64,000 bases of DNA from Pseudohongiella sp. O18 (GCF_021729085.1 NZ_JAJSAR010000002.1:310001-374000); one strand, 5' to 3'. Shown: positions 49,843-58,644, counted from the first letter of the stretch. Notes: a model not told the origin generated them from the sequence alone. A program made the numbers and translations.

Positions 49843-50148
49843 CGGATTAGCTGAATACATTCATCCCCATCTTATGACGCTTTGTCGCAGTTGCGACACA
49901 ATTTGTTGCAGATTCTAAGTCAGGTGACGTAAGATCGGCCCCGAGTAGCGACAAGACTACCATCAAGGGAACGCAAGCCGAGCCATGTACATAATGCGCC
50001 AAGCTAGGCAAAGCCCGCCATGCAGGGAGCTCAAGGATAAAGAGCGGTTCTTCCGGCCGCTGGGTAAATGGAAATTACACGCAGGATGCGAGCAGGACGC
50101 AAACGGCCGCGCAGGGACGCAAAGGCCAACTGCCTGGAATACAACCTT
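49843..50148. other. Gene-free convergent gap with palindrome and three ACGCAA motifs
   Basis: This 306-base gap lies between convergent genes. It holds a 7-base-pair inverted repeat TGTCGCA-GT-TGCGACA at 49883-49898, close enough to serve as a weak terminator. Three related motifs follow: GGGAACGCAAGCC (49967-49979), AGGACGCAAACGGCC (50094-50108) and AGGGACGCAAAGGCC (50113-50127). Several short hairpins are possible around them (for example GTAG/CTAC, AGCGG/CCGCT and GTAA/TTAC). An unannotated structured RNA is possible; no family was confirmed. Confidence 0.35.
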
Positions 50149-50727
50149 TCAGCCCTGGCTGATCAACTGAATATCCGCCTTTCTTTCTGGCGAATACCTC
50201 ACATCAAACATTCTCACTGGATAGTGCTGTTTGCGTCTATCCTCGAAGTACAGCTCCAGCGTCTTTCGAACGACGGCAAAGGCTATGTTGTCCCAGGGCA
50301 CTTCGTGCTCTCTGAACAGTTTAACTTCCAGGCTTTCCTCACCGGGGTCGAAGTCCAGGCTGGCGAGGTCCGCGCGGAAAAACACATACACCTGATTGAT
50401 GACCGGCAGATTAAACAGGGCATACAGGCTGTCTGAGGGCAGTTGCAGCGCGGCACCAGCTTCCTCGTGGGTTTCCCGGATGGCGCCTTCCAGAGTCGTC
50501 TCACCATTCTCCAGAAAGCCCGCAGGCAGCGTCCAATAGCCTTTGCGGGGTTCTATGGCCCGTCGGCAAAGCAGCACCTGATCCTGCCACACTGGCAGGG
50601 TGCCCACTACATTGTTGGGGTTCTGATAATAAACTTTGTCACAGGGGATGCAGCAATAACGCAGCTTGTCATCGCCGGGCGGTATGTGATGAGTTATCGG
50701 GCCGGCGCATTGAGGGCAAAATTTCAT
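50149..50727 (-). CDS. Nudix hydrolase with N-terminal zinc ribbon
   Basis: This 192-residue protein has a zinc ribbon formed by CPQC (Cys4, Cys7) and CCIPC (Cys26, Cys29), then a Nudix domain. The Nudix box GFLENGETTLEGAIRETHEEAGA starts near residue 70 and has all catalytic Gly and Glu positions. Similar zinc-ribbon Nudix proteins include NADH pyrophosphatase-like and ADP-ribose hydrolases; the substrate here is not known. It is the last gene of the leftward psp-side cluster. Confidence 0.87.
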   Translation of the reverse strand: MKFCPQCAGPITHHIPPGDDKLRYCCIPCDKVYYQNPNNVVGTLPVWQDQVLLCRRAIEPRKGYWTLPAGFLENGETTLEGAIRETHEEAGAALQLPSDSLYALFNLPVINQVYVFFRADLASLDFDPGEESLEVKLFREHEVPWDNIAFAVVRKTLELYFEDRRKQHYPVRMFDVRYSPERKADIQLISQG

Positions 50728-50770
50728 GAAATATCAGGCAGTAACCGTTGACGCTGAATTGGCGGCACGC

Positions 50771-51136
50771 TCAGTGTCTGGTAGGCGTGCCGGGTGTATC
50801 GCTTTGCCTTCTGGCAGCAGAATCGAGGGGCAGAATATCAGCTTTCGGACCGTTTTGTCTCGCTTTGACAGCGTCGATCGGGTTGTTGAGGCAGAAGTTA
50901 AGTTCGGAGAACGAGTCCTGCATCATGTTGGAAAGTTTCAGGAAGGCGGCAGTCGGGTTGCCTGCGCGGCGCAGCTCCATGTTGATTCTGAACTGCAGTC
51001 CGGCCAGGCGGCGCTGAGTGTCGGAAGAGGCCGAAGCGACCAGTTCCGAGGTCAGCTTGTTGCGCAGCCGGTCCAGTGCATCGGGGTCGTCCCGATGCAT
51101 GGCAAGCAAGGTATCGAAGTCCGGCAGTTTTGCCAT
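50771..51136 (-). CDS. DUF3135 protein
   Basis: This 121-residue cytosolic protein shows the DUF3135 pattern FDTLLAMHRDDPDALDRLRNKL, then FRINMELRRAGNPTAAFLKLSNMMQDSFSEL. The function is unknown. It lies 6 bases after pspC on the same strand, so it is probably part of the psp transcript. Confidence 0.82.
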   Translation of the reverse strand: MAKLPDFDTLLAMHRDDPDALDRLRNKLTSELVASASSDTQRRLAGLQFRINMELRRAGNPTAAFLKLSNMMQDSFSELNFCLNNPIDAVKARQNGPKADILPLDSAARRQSDTPGTPTRH

Positions 51137-51142
51137 GGTCGA

Positions 51143-51889
51143 TCAGATCCTGTTGATTTCACAATGCAACCGGAACTGCTTGGATGTGATAAACGCTTCA
51201 ACTTCCTGTAAGCGCTGCTCTGTGGCTCGCAGATTGTTGACGCAATCATCAACACTGGCTTTGTGTCGCGCAGCTTCTGCGGCTCTATCCTGAGTTCTCT
51301 GGGTGCCCTGAGTTCCTTTTTTACTTACTTTGGGCTCCTTGTCAAGCACAATCCAGAGGATCACATAGGCCCAGAGCGTCAGCCCCCCCACGATAAACAG
51401 CGACAGGAAGGTGATCAGACGTACCAGAAAGGTACTGATACCCAGGTAATCTGCAACTCCTGCGCAGACACCGGCAATGCGCACATTGCGTCTGCTGCGG
51501 TAGAAAGGGCGCTTAAGGTTGAATCGACCTGTCCCTGGAGCCTCCTCTGCGGGCTCGCTTTCTACCGAGTCGTCAGCGGGCCGGTAGCCCGCTTCGCGTT
51601 CAGCTTCGCGCATGACTGATTCCGTGTCATCGCGCTTGCGGGAGATTGCCGCCTTCAGGCGGGCAGGTCGCTCCTCATCTTCGATCAGCCAGTACAGCAG
51701 GAAGTAGGCGATCAGCAGAATCGGAGAGACCAGACAGGCAATCAGGTAGATAACACGAACCAGCGCCGCCGGTACTTCCAGGTATCGTGCAAATCCCGCG
51801 CAGACACCCAGCAGTTTTCGGTTTTCCCGGTCCAGCGCCAGTTTCGGGCGAGGGCGGGTGAAAGCGCCTTGATCATTTGGATTGCTCAT
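51143..51889 (-). CDS. pspC: PspC protein with two PspC domains
   Basis: PspC is an inner-membrane partner of PspB that relays envelope stress to PspA. This version is 248 residues, about twice E. coli length, with two PspC modules. The first is at about 20-70 (RENRKLLGVCAGFARYLEVPAALVRVIYLI) and the second at about 127-183 (RRNVRIAGVCAGVADYLGISTFLVRLITF). They are joined by an acidic linker and followed by a coiled-coil tail (about 200-240). It overlaps pspB by 17 bases. Confidence 0.87.
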   Translation of the reverse strand: MSNPNDQGAFTRPRPKLALDRENRKLLGVCAGFARYLEVPAALVRVIYLIACLVSPILLIAYFLLYWLIEDEERPARLKAAISRKRDDTESVMREAEREAGYRPADDSVESEPAEEAPGTGRFNLKRPFYRSRRNVRIAGVCAGVADYLGISTFLVRLITFLSLFIVGGLTLWAYVILWIVLDKEPKVSKKGTQGTQRTQDRAAEAARHKASVDDCVNNLRATEQRLQEVEAFITSKQFRLHCEINRI

Positions 51890-52109
51890 GCTGTTCCCTC
51901 CAGCCCGGCACCTCAGCGTCGAGTATCGCTTCCAGCGTGTCGATACGCTGATTCATCGTATCCGCCAACTTACTCAGCTCATTCAGTGTGTAGGTCTGAG
52001 CGGCAGCCGGCAATTGCTTCTCCTTGCGCCGGTACAGCAGAACCACCCAGATTGTCACGAATGTGCCGCCAATGGAGACGAGCGCTATGACAAATTCAAA
52101 GAATTCCAT
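51873..52109 (-). CDS. pspB: Phage shock protein B
   Basis: This 78-residue protein has one N-terminal membrane helix (about 5-26, FVIALVSIGGTFVTIWVVLLYRR) and a C-terminal coiled coil (TLNELSKLADTMNQRIDTLEAIL) ending near PGWRE, matching PspB. It senses inner-membrane stress with PspC. It is 12 bases after pspA and overlaps pspC. Confidence 0.87.
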   Translation of the reverse strand: MEFFEFVIALVSIGGTFVTIWVVLLYRRKEKQLPAAAQTYTLNELSKLADTMNQRIDTLEAILDAEVPGWREQHEQSK

Positions 52110-52121
52110 GACCGGGGTCCT

Positions 52122-52781
52122 TTACTGTTTGTTCAGTTTGGCTTTGATGCTTTCCAGCTCCTGATCGATCTTTTCCCGATTTGCCAGCTCTTCAAACTCA
52201 TCGGCAAGGCCACGTTGTTTGATGTTCATGCTGTCTACCTGGCCTTCCATCAGGTCGATCTTGCGCTCGTAATACTCGAACTTGTTCATGGCGCTGTCAA
52301 TACTGGTGCTGTGCAGCTTTTGATTGATATCAACGCGTGACTGAGCGGCACTAGTACGCATCAGCAGAGTCTTCTGACGCGCGCGGGCATCAGTCAGTTT
52401 GGCCTGCAGCTGTTCAATCTCGGTGCTGAGCTTATCCAGCGTGTCATCCAGCTTGACCAGTTCGCTTTCCAGCATTGTGATGGTTGTGTGAACAGAGGAC
52501 TTTTCGACCAGTGCCGCCCGGGCCAGATCTTCACGATCCTTGCCCAGTGCCAATTCGGCCTTGGCTTCCCAGTCGGCGGCCTGACGACGCAACTGCTCAA
52601 TACGACGATTGACGGTTTTCTTTTCGGCGATCACTTTGGCGGTGTTGCTGCGCACCTCCACCAAGGTCTCTTCCATTTCCTGAATCATCATGCGGATCAT
52701 TTTCTCCGGATTCTCAGCTTTATCCAGAATGGCGCTGATGTTGGAGTTAATGATGTCGCTCAAGCGTGAGAAGATACCCAT
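52122..52781 (-). CDS. pspA: Phage shock protein A
   Basis: PspA is an ESCRT-III/Vipp1-family coiled-coil protein that binds PspF in unstressed cells and protects the inner membrane when released. The 219-residue product begins MGIFSRLSDIINSNISAILDKAENPEKMIRMMIQEMEETLVEVRS, including the amphipathic N-terminal helix, and is helical throughout. It is transcribed from the sigma-54 promoter at 52854-52869. Confidence 0.96.
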   Translation of the reverse strand: MGIFSRLSDIINSNISAILDKAENPEKMIRMMIQEMEETLVEVRSNTAKVIAEKKTVNRRIEQLRRQAADWEAKAELALGKDREDLARAALVEKSSVHTTITMLESELVKLDDTLDKLSTEIEQLQAKLTDARARQKTLLMRTSAAQSRVDINQKLHSTSIDSAMNKFEYYERKIDLMEGQVDSMNIKQRGLADEFEELANREKIDQELESIKAKLNKQ

Positions 52782-52853
52782 ATTGTCTTACCTCTGAAAT
52801 AGTGTTGGTGTTTCAGTGCATCCTTGGGTGCGACTGTGTTCCATACTGTGGTG

Positions 52854-52869
52854 AGCAGGTTCTGTGCCA
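52854..52869 (-). promoter_or_regulatory. Sigma-54 promoter of the pspABC operon
   Basis: On the minus strand TGGCACAGAACCTGCT matches 10 of 12 conserved positions of the sigma-54 consensus, with GG and GC at -24/-12 spacing. It points toward pspA, 73 bases away. Confidence 0.85.
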
Positions 52870-53030
52870 GTTTTTGAAAATAACAATATCTCATTGAAAT
52901 ATAAGAATATAAATATTTTCTACGGGTACTAAGTTGTTTGCTCTATTGGTTGTTTGAGTCAATAAGTGGTATTTTTCGCGACATGTTGGTCTGAGCTTGA
53001 TTTCAGGCCATAAGAAACAGGAGAGTTTCG
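52870..53030. promoter_or_regulatory. Candidate enhancer region between pspA and pspF
   Basis: Upstream of the sigma-54 promoter there is an AT-rich bend-prone stretch (about 52876-52921) that could bind IHF. Beyond it are two copies of GTTGTTTG (52933-52940 and 52949-52956) spaced 16 bases apart. PspF enhancer sites are expected here from E. coli; the repeats are candidates only. Confidence 0.4.
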
Positions 53031-54086
53031 GTGTCTGACGATATTTCCCTTCCGCGTATGATAGGCGAATCTGCCTGTTTTCTGGAAATGCAGGAGCACG
53101 TCTCGCAGGTTGCGCCGCTTAATAAGCCGGTTTTGATCGTGGGTGAGCGGGGCACAGGTAAGGAGTTGATTGCAGCGCGTCTGCACTATCTCTCCAGCCG
53201 TTGGCAAAACAACTTCCTTAAAATCAATTGTGCGGCCCTCAGTGAGTCTTTGCTTGAGGCGCAGCTGTTTGGTCACGAAAGTGGCGCCTTTACGGGTGCC
53301 ACCGGTCAGCGCAAAGGTTTTTTCGAGCGTGCTGATGGCGGTACACTGTTCCTCGACGAGCTGGCCAATACCTCGATGATGGTACAGGAGAAGATCCTGC
53401 GCGTGATCGAATATGGTGAGTTTGAGCGCCTCGGTGGCAATCAGACCCTGACCGTGGACGTACGGCTTATAGCAGCCACCAATGAGGACCTGCCGGCACT
53501 GGGAAGGGCCGGCAAATTCCGTGAAGACCTGATCGATCGTCTGTCATTCGATGTCATCACCTTGCCGCCGCTGCGTGCCCGATCCGACGATATCATCGTG
53601 CTGGCCGAGCACTTTGCGGTAGCCATGGTAAAAGAGCTGGGGCTGGACTACTTTGCCGGTTTCACTGACAGCGTCATTCAGCAGATGCTCAAATACAGCT
53701 GGCCCGGCAATATCCGCGAGCTTAAGAATGTTGTTGAGCGTGCGGTCTATCAGCATCCCGGGAAAACGGTCAGCCGTCTGGTATTTAACCCCTTTGAATC
53801 TCCCTACCGACCCACGGTGTCGCCAGTGCGTGCGGCACAATCCAGTGGTGATGAACCCATGCCGGCTGTGACGGACACCGCGTCAGCGCCTGCACCAGCA
53901 GCAAACATTGCCGGCTGGAATGCTGAGCCGCTGGATTTCAGGCAGCACATGCAGGACTACGAGACAGACATGCTGAAAAAAGCGCTGGAACACTGCCAGT
54001 TTAATCAGCGCAAGACAGCAGAGTTTCTTAACCTGAGCTATCACCAGTTGCGCGGTTATCTCAGGAAGTACGATCTGATTTCCTGA
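53031..54086 (+). CDS. pspF: Psp operon transcriptional activator PspF
   Basis: PspF is an enhancer-binding AAA+ activator of sigma-54. The 351-residue protein has no N-terminal receiver domain, as in E. coli PspF, and starts almost directly with the AAA+ domain: Walker A GERGTGKE (38-45), the sigma-54 contact loop GAFTGA (85-90), Walker B GGTLFLDEL. A linker and a C-terminal Fis-type helix-turn-helix (FNQRKTAEFLNLSYHQLRGYLRKY) follow. GTG start after GGAGAG. It is divergent from pspA. Confidence 0.94.
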   Translation: MSDDISLPRMIGESACFLEMQEHVSQVAPLNKPVLIVGERGTGKELIAARLHYLSSRWQNNFLKINCAALSESLLEAQLFGHESGAFTGATGQRKGFFERADGGTLFLDELANTSMMVQEKILRVIEYGEFERLGGNQTLTVDVRLIAATNEDLPALGRAGKFREDLIDRLSFDVITLPPLRARSDDIIVLAEHFAVAMVKELGLDYFAGFTDSVIQQMLKYSWPGNIRELKNVVERAVYQHPGKTVSRLVFNPFESPYRPTVSPVRAAQSSGDEPMPAVTDTASAPAPAANIAGWNAEPLDFRQHMQDYETDMLKKALEHCQFNQRKTAEFLNLSYHQLRGYLRKYDLIS

Positions 54087-54136
54087 AAGTTAAGGCGGGA
54101 AAAACATGAGGGTTCAGTTGCTGGCCGGATTGCGGA

Positions 54137-54919
54137 ATGTCTATTGATCTGTGGCTTGTTCCTGAGCCGGACATGACACTGCAGCAGTTGCAGGAGATGT
54201 CTGCCGGGCTGCTCAGCGAAGATGAGCAAAAGCGTTTTGACAGTCAGCGGCTACCCAAAGGACAGTTCACCTTTCTGCATACGCGGGTGGCATTACGCAA
54301 ATTACTGAGTCACTACTGGCCCGCTGTTGAGCCGGGTGCCTGGCGATTCAGGCGCTCACATCACGGTAAACCCTTTGTATCCGCACCGCCCGGTGTTGTT
54401 CCGACCTCCGGCTCCTACAATCTGACCCACGCCGACGGCATGCTGGCCATTGCGGTGTGCGACAGTGGCGAAGTGGGGGTCGATATCGAGCCGCAAACAC
54501 GCGAGGTGGATGCGCTGGCATTGGCAAAGCGCTTCTTTACCAATGAAGAATTTCAGCTGCTCAACAGCTGTGCGGCCGACATCAGGCAGTCACTTTTCCT
54601 GGAAATCTGGACACTCAAGGAGGCCTGCGTGAAAGCCTGTGGCATGGGGCTGGCACATGCGCTGCGACACTTTTCTTTTGACCCGCTCGCGGCGGAAGGT
54701 CTGGCCATGACTTTGCACAAGCCGATACAGTCGGCACCTGAATCAGGCGTGGATCACTGGCAGGTATGGTCTGGGATACATGGCGCTTTTCGTCTGGGTC
54801 TGGCGTGCCAGATGAGCGCGGCTGACATCAGTGCGCAGTCGCTGACCGTGCAGGGTTTCGATATTGTCTCCGGTGTACAGACGGCGCAATGGCAGCAGCA
54901 GCGCCGCGCCAGTATCTGA
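54137..54919 (+). CDS. 4'-phosphopantetheinyl transferase (Sfp type)
   Basis: This 260-residue enzyme transfers the phosphopantetheine arm of CoA to carrier proteins. Diagnostic motifs are GVDIEP (114-119, metal-binding Asp and Glu) and WTLKEACVKACG (158-169). The length and pseudodimer layout match the broad-specificity Sfp/HetI group used for non-ribosomal peptide, polyketide or lipid carrier proteins rather than AcpS. No such synthase lies in this window. Confidence 0.92.
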   Translation: MSIDLWLVPEPDMTLQQLQEMSAGLLSEDEQKRFDSQRLPKGQFTFLHTRVALRKLLSHYWPAVEPGAWRFRRSHHGKPFVSAPPGVVPTSGSYNLTHADGMLAIAVCDSGEVGVDIEPQTREVDALALAKRFFTNEEFQLLNSCAADIRQSLFLEIWTLKEACVKACGMGLAHALRHFSFDPLAAEGLAMTLHKPIQSAPESGVDHWQVWSGIHGAFRLGLACQMSAADISAQSLTVQGFDIVSGVQTAQWQQQRRASI

Positions 54920-54930
54920 AGTCAGGCAGC

Positions 54931-56220
54931 TCAGCCGTCTGTCTCGTTGGCCTGTTCGGCCGGTTCGGCTCGCCACATGCGTACCGTCTTGATCACGTTG
55001 TCCTTGACCTGAACGATCTCCGCAAAATACTCACCAATCTGGATGCCGATGGCTGAATCCGGGATGGACTCCAGCGTTTCCATCAACAGGCCGTTCAGCG
55101 TCTTGGCATTGGTGGTATCCAGTTCCCAGCCAAGAATGCGATTGATATCGCGCAGCGTGGCCGTGCCGTCTATCAGATAGGTGCCGTCGTCCTGCGGGTG
55201 AACGTCCTGGCTGCTGTCGGCCACATCAGTCGTGAATTCACCCACAATTTCTTCCAGAATATCTTCCAGGGTAATGATGCCTTTGACGTCACCATACTCA
55301 TCAACAACAAAGGCCATGCGTTTGCGATGACGCTGAAAGTTGAACAGCTGTGTATGCAGCGGCGTGCTTTCCGGAATGAAGTAGGCCGGGTCAAGTTCGT
55401 TGCTGATATCGTCCTTGGTAATTTCATTGGACTGCGCCAGTCGGGCAATGCTGCGCATATGCAGCACGCCAATGACATTGTCGATTTCCTTGCTGTACAC
55501 CGGCAGACGGGTGTGCTGTGCGGTGCCAATCAGCAGCAGAATGTCGTCCAGGTCATCATCCATGTTGATGCCGGTGATCTCACTGCGGGGCACCAGAATG
55601 TCGTTCACTGTGACCTTCTCCAGGTCCAGCACATTCAGTAGCATGCCCTGGCCCTGGGCCGGAATCAGCTGTGCTGATTCGTGCACCACGGTGCGCAGCT
55701 CTTCAGGACTGAGCTGGTGATCTGCAGAAGATTCGGCTTTGATGCCAAAGGCGCGAATCAACAGGTGAGAGACGCGGTTGGCCATCCACACCAGCGGATA
55801 CAGTAACTTCAGAAGCAGCACCAGCAGCAGACTGGACGGATAGGCAATGCGCTCCGGATGCAGGGCGGCGATGGTTTTTGGTGTGATTTCAGCAAAAATC
55901 AGGATCAGCAGTGTCATGACAATCGTGGTCAGCACGGTTTCCGGATTGCCGAACAATTGAATGGCAATGGACGTGGCGATCGACGCAGACAGCAGATTGA
56001 CGAAATTGTTGCCGATCAGGATCACTCCCAGCAGTTTGTCAGGCGCCTCCAGCAGGCGGCTGACCCGCTGCGCGCCAGCGTGTTTTTGCCGCACCAGGTG
56101 CTTCAGTCGATAACGGTTCAGCGACATCATGCTCGTTTCCGAGCTTGAGAAGTAAGCTGAAGCGAAAATCAGAAAAACCAGCAGACCAGTGAGAATGGGA
56201 ACCGATGAGTCTCCGTCCAT
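54931..56220 (-). CDS. CorB/CorC-like CNNM transporter with CBS domains
   Basis: This 429-residue membrane protein has an N-terminal DUF21/CNNM domain with about four helices (to residue 145), including the FSSSETSMMSLNRYRLKHL and IGNNFVNLLSASIAT motifs. A CBS pair (about 205-330) and a C-terminal CorC_HlyC domain (about 345-425) follow. Relatives (YfjD, CorB) are linked to magnesium or cobalt homeostasis. It is 6 bases after ypjD on the same strand; both are divergent from ffh, as in Pseudomonas. Confidence 0.92.
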   Translation of the reverse strand: MDGDSSVPILTGLLVFLIFASAYFSSSETSMMSLNRYRLKHLVRQKHAGAQRVSRLLEAPDKLLGVILIGNNFVNLLSASIATSIAIQLFGNPETVLTTIVMTLLILIFAEITPKTIAALHPERIAYPSSLLLVLLLKLLYPLVWMANRVSHLLIRAFGIKAESSADHQLSPEELRTVVHESAQLIPAQGQGMLLNVLDLEKVTVNDILVPRSEITGINMDDDLDDILLLIGTAQHTRLPVYSKEIDNVIGVLHMRSIARLAQSNEITKDDISNELDPAYFIPESTPLHTQLFNFQRHRKRMAFVVDEYGDVKGIITLEDILEEIVGEFTTDVADSSQDVHPQDDGTYLIDGTATLRDINRILGWELDTTNAKTLNGLLMETLESIPDSAIGIQIGEYFAEIVQVKDNVIKTVRMWRAEPAEQANETDG

Positions 56221-56226
56221 CAGTGC

Positions 56227-57033
56227 CTAACCTCCGAGGATGAATTCGATGACAATCTTTGAGCCATAAAAACCCAGCAGCAACAGGGCAAACCCGGCCA
56301 GGGTGCCCTTGATGGCCGTGTTCCCGCGCCAGCCAAGACGATACCGGCCCCACAACAGCACCGAGAACACCGTCCAGGCCAGCACCGAGAAGACTGTCTT
56401 GTGCGGCAGTCCCTGAGCCATCAGGTCATCAACAAACATGAAGCCTGCGGCAATGGCCAGCGTCAACAGTACCTGGGCAATCCACAACAGTTCAAACAGC
56501 AGTTTTTCCATATCCTGCAGTGGCGGGAAGCGTCGGATCACGGCTGATGCATGCTGATGTCTCAGATTGTAGTTCTGGAAGGCCAGAAAAGCGGCCTGCA
56601 GCGACGCCAGTGCAAACAGGCTGTAAGCCAGTATCGATAGCAGGACATGCGCGGCCAGACCGGAGGTCAGTTGCTGTGCTGGGTAGTCGCTGTCGATCAG
56701 CAGGGACAGCATTAGCGTCACTGCTGCCAGCGGGAAGACCCACAGCACAATGATGGCCAGTGGTCTGCGCAGGTTGGTGATCATGGCAAGCAGGGCGATG
56801 GCAGCCAGAATCAGAGTGCTCACCTGCACAATGCCAAAATGGTAACCGTCTGGACGCACAACCAGCAGCCAGGCACTTATGCCATGCAGCGCTATTGCAG
56901 CGAGCCCGGTAGCGGCCACAGCTGGACCGGCCTTGATGCGGGCGTTCTGGGTCCGGATGGCGTGACTCTGAAAGCTCAGGCTGGCAATGTACAGCACGAT
57001 GGCAGCAATGCCTGACAGCGTCGAAATGGGCAT
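56227..57033 (-). CDS. ypjD: CcsA/YpjD-family cytochrome c assembly-like membrane protein
   Basis: This 268-residue integral membrane protein has about eight helices and the CcsA/YpjD pattern, including HVLLSILAYSLFALASLQAAFLAFQNYNLR and LLWIAQVLLTLAIAAGFMF. E. coli YpjD sits beside ffh in the same arrangement and is not essential for cytochrome c. ATG 57033 was chosen; TTG 57045 is an alternative but too close to the AGGA. Confidence 0.88.
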   Translation of the reverse strand: MPISTLSGIAAIVLYIASLSFQSHAIRTQNARIKAGPAVAATGLAAIALHGISAWLLVVRPDGYHFGIVQVSTLILAAIALLAMITNLRRPLAIIVLWVFPLAAVTLMLSLLIDSDYPAQQLTSGLAAHVLLSILAYSLFALASLQAAFLAFQNYNLRHQHASAVIRRFPPLQDMEKLLFELLWIAQVLLTLAIAAGFMFVDDLMAQGLPHKTVFSVLAWTVFSVLLWGRYRLGWRGNTAIKGTLAGFALLLLGFYGSKIVIEFILGG

Positions 57034-57187
57034 GAAAGCAGACAAATCCTTGTTATTGGTAATCGCTCAAGCGGGCGGGTCTGAAGGGCTCAGCCCGCAT
57101 GTTGTCGGCAGAGTGTCGCATAACTGTCCAAGGCGTTGAAGCATTTTTTGGCTTGCCACGTGAGCCCGGAGCTCTGCCTGACGGCTA

Positions 57188-57216
57188 TTGTAGCGGGCGC
57201 GCATCAAGGGGATAAT
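57188..57216 (+). promoter_or_regulatory. ffh promoter
   Basis: -35 TTGTAG (57188-57193) and -10 GATAAT (57211-57216) are separated by 17 bases, 46 bases before the ffh ATG. Confidence 0.5.
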
Positions 57217-57261
57217 ACGCGCCATTATTTACGATATACCAGTTTCCGAGGTCTATTGACT

Positions 57262-58644
57262 ATGTTTGACAGCTTAACCGAACGGCTCTCCGGTGCCCTG
57301 CGCAAGATCAGTGGCAAGGCGACGCTGACGGAAAACAACATTGAAGAGGCGCTGCGTGAGGTAAGACGTGCGCTGCTTGAGGCGGATGTTGCGCTGCCTG
57401 TGGTCAAGGACTTCATCGAGCGGGTCAAGCTGCGCGCTGTCGGACAGGAGGTCTCCAAGAGCCTGAGTCCGGGTCAGGCCTTCATCAAGATCGTGCAGGC
57501 CGAGCTGGAAGCGGTCATGGGCGTGGCCAACGAAAAACTGGACCTGTCTGCCCAGCCGCCCGCCATCGTCCTGATGGCAGGTCTGCAGGGTGCGGGTAAA
57601 ACCACTACTGTCGCCAAACTGGCGCGCCTTCTGAAAAACGATCAGAAAAAATCGGTAATGGTGGTCAGCGCCGACGTTTATCGTCCCGCCGCGATCGCAC
57701 AGCTGGAGACCCTGGCCAAAGAAGTTGGCGTCAAGTTCTTCCCGTCAGATATCTCACAGAAGCCGGAAGACATTGCCCAGGCAGCGGTCAAGGAAGCGCG
57801 CAAGGCATTTGTTGATGTGCTGCTGGTGGATACCGCTGGTCGCCTCGCCATCGATGGCGAGATGATGGACGAGATCAGCCGTCTGCACCGCACACTGAAC
57901 CCGATTGAAACCCTGTTTGTGGTTGATGCCATGACTGGTCAGGACGCGGCAGTCACAGCCAAGGCCTTCAGCGACGCTCTGCCACTGACTGGTGTGGTGC
58001 TGACCAAGGCAGACGGTGATTCCCGCGGTGGTGCCGCGCTGTCCGTACGCCAGGTCACCGGCAAGCCGATCAAGTTTATTGGTATGGGCGAGAAGATTGA
58101 CGCGCTGGAGCCGTTCTATCCAGACCGTATCGCCTCTCGAATACTGGGCATGGGTGACCTGCTGTCGCTGATCGAAGAAGCTGAACGTAAGGTCGACCGC
58201 AGCAAGGCAGAGAAGCTGGCTGGCAAATTCCAGAAGGGCAAGGGCTTTGACCTTGAGGATTTTCGCGAACAGCTGCAGCAGATGAAGAATATGGGTGGTA
58301 TGGCCAGCATCATGGACAAGATGCCTGGCATGGGCGCCTTGCCGCCTGGCGCAGCCGCCAAGGTGGATGAAAAGCAGTTCAGTCGCATGGAGGCCATCAT
58401 CAACTCCATGACGCCCAAGGAGCGGCGCAACCCGGATGCCCTCAATGGATCGCGCAAGCGGCGTATCTGTCAGGGCTCTGGCACACAGATTCAGGATCTG
58501 AACCGTCTGCTGAAGCAGCACAAACAAATGCAGAAAATGATGAAGAAAATGAAGAGCGGCGCGCTGGCCAATATGATGCGTGGCCTGGGCGGTATGCGGG
58601 GGCCAGGAGGCTTCCCGGGTGCTGGTGGTCCACCGCGATTCTGA
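57262..58644 (+). CDS. ffh: Signal recognition particle protein Ffh
   Basis: Ffh binds 4.5S RNA and signal sequences and delivers nascent membrane proteins to FtsY. The 460-residue protein has an N domain (MFDSLTERLSGALRKISGK), a G domain (P-loop GLQGAGKT at 107-114, DTAGRL, TKADGDSRGG) and a methionine-rich M domain (MKNMGGMASIMDKMPGM, later KQMQKMMKKMKS) with the RNA-binding GSGTQIQDLNRLLKQ. The ATG at 57262 matches family N-termini. Confidence 0.97.
   Translation: MFDSLTERLSGALRKISGKATLTENNIEEALREVRRALLEADVALPVVKDFIERVKLRAVGQEVSKSLSPGQAFIKIVQAELEAVMGVANEKLDLSAQPPAIVLMAGLQGAGKTTTVAKLARLLKNDQKKSVMVVSADVYRPAAIAQLETLAKEVGVKFFPSDISQKPEDIAQAAVKEARKAFVDVLLVDTAGRLAIDGEMMDEISRLHRTLNPIETLFVVDAMTGQDAAVTAKAFSDALPLTGVVLTKADGDSRGGAALSVRQVTGKPIKFIGMGEKIDALEPFYPDRIASRILGMGDLLSLIEEAERKVDRSKAEKLAGKFQKGKGFDLEDFREQLQQMKNMGGMASIMDKMPGMGALPPGAAAKVDEKQFSRMEAIINSMTPKERRNPDALNGSRKRRICQGSGTQIQDLNRLLKQHKQMQKMMKKMKSGALANMMRGLGGMRGPGGFPGAGGPPRF

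Noticed and set aside
49950-50130. Confirmed GEMM (c-di-GMP) riboswitch
   Set aside because: Only the ACGCAA core is reminiscent; the tetraloop, receptor and 3' stem could not be placed, and no downstream gene lies in the right orientation.
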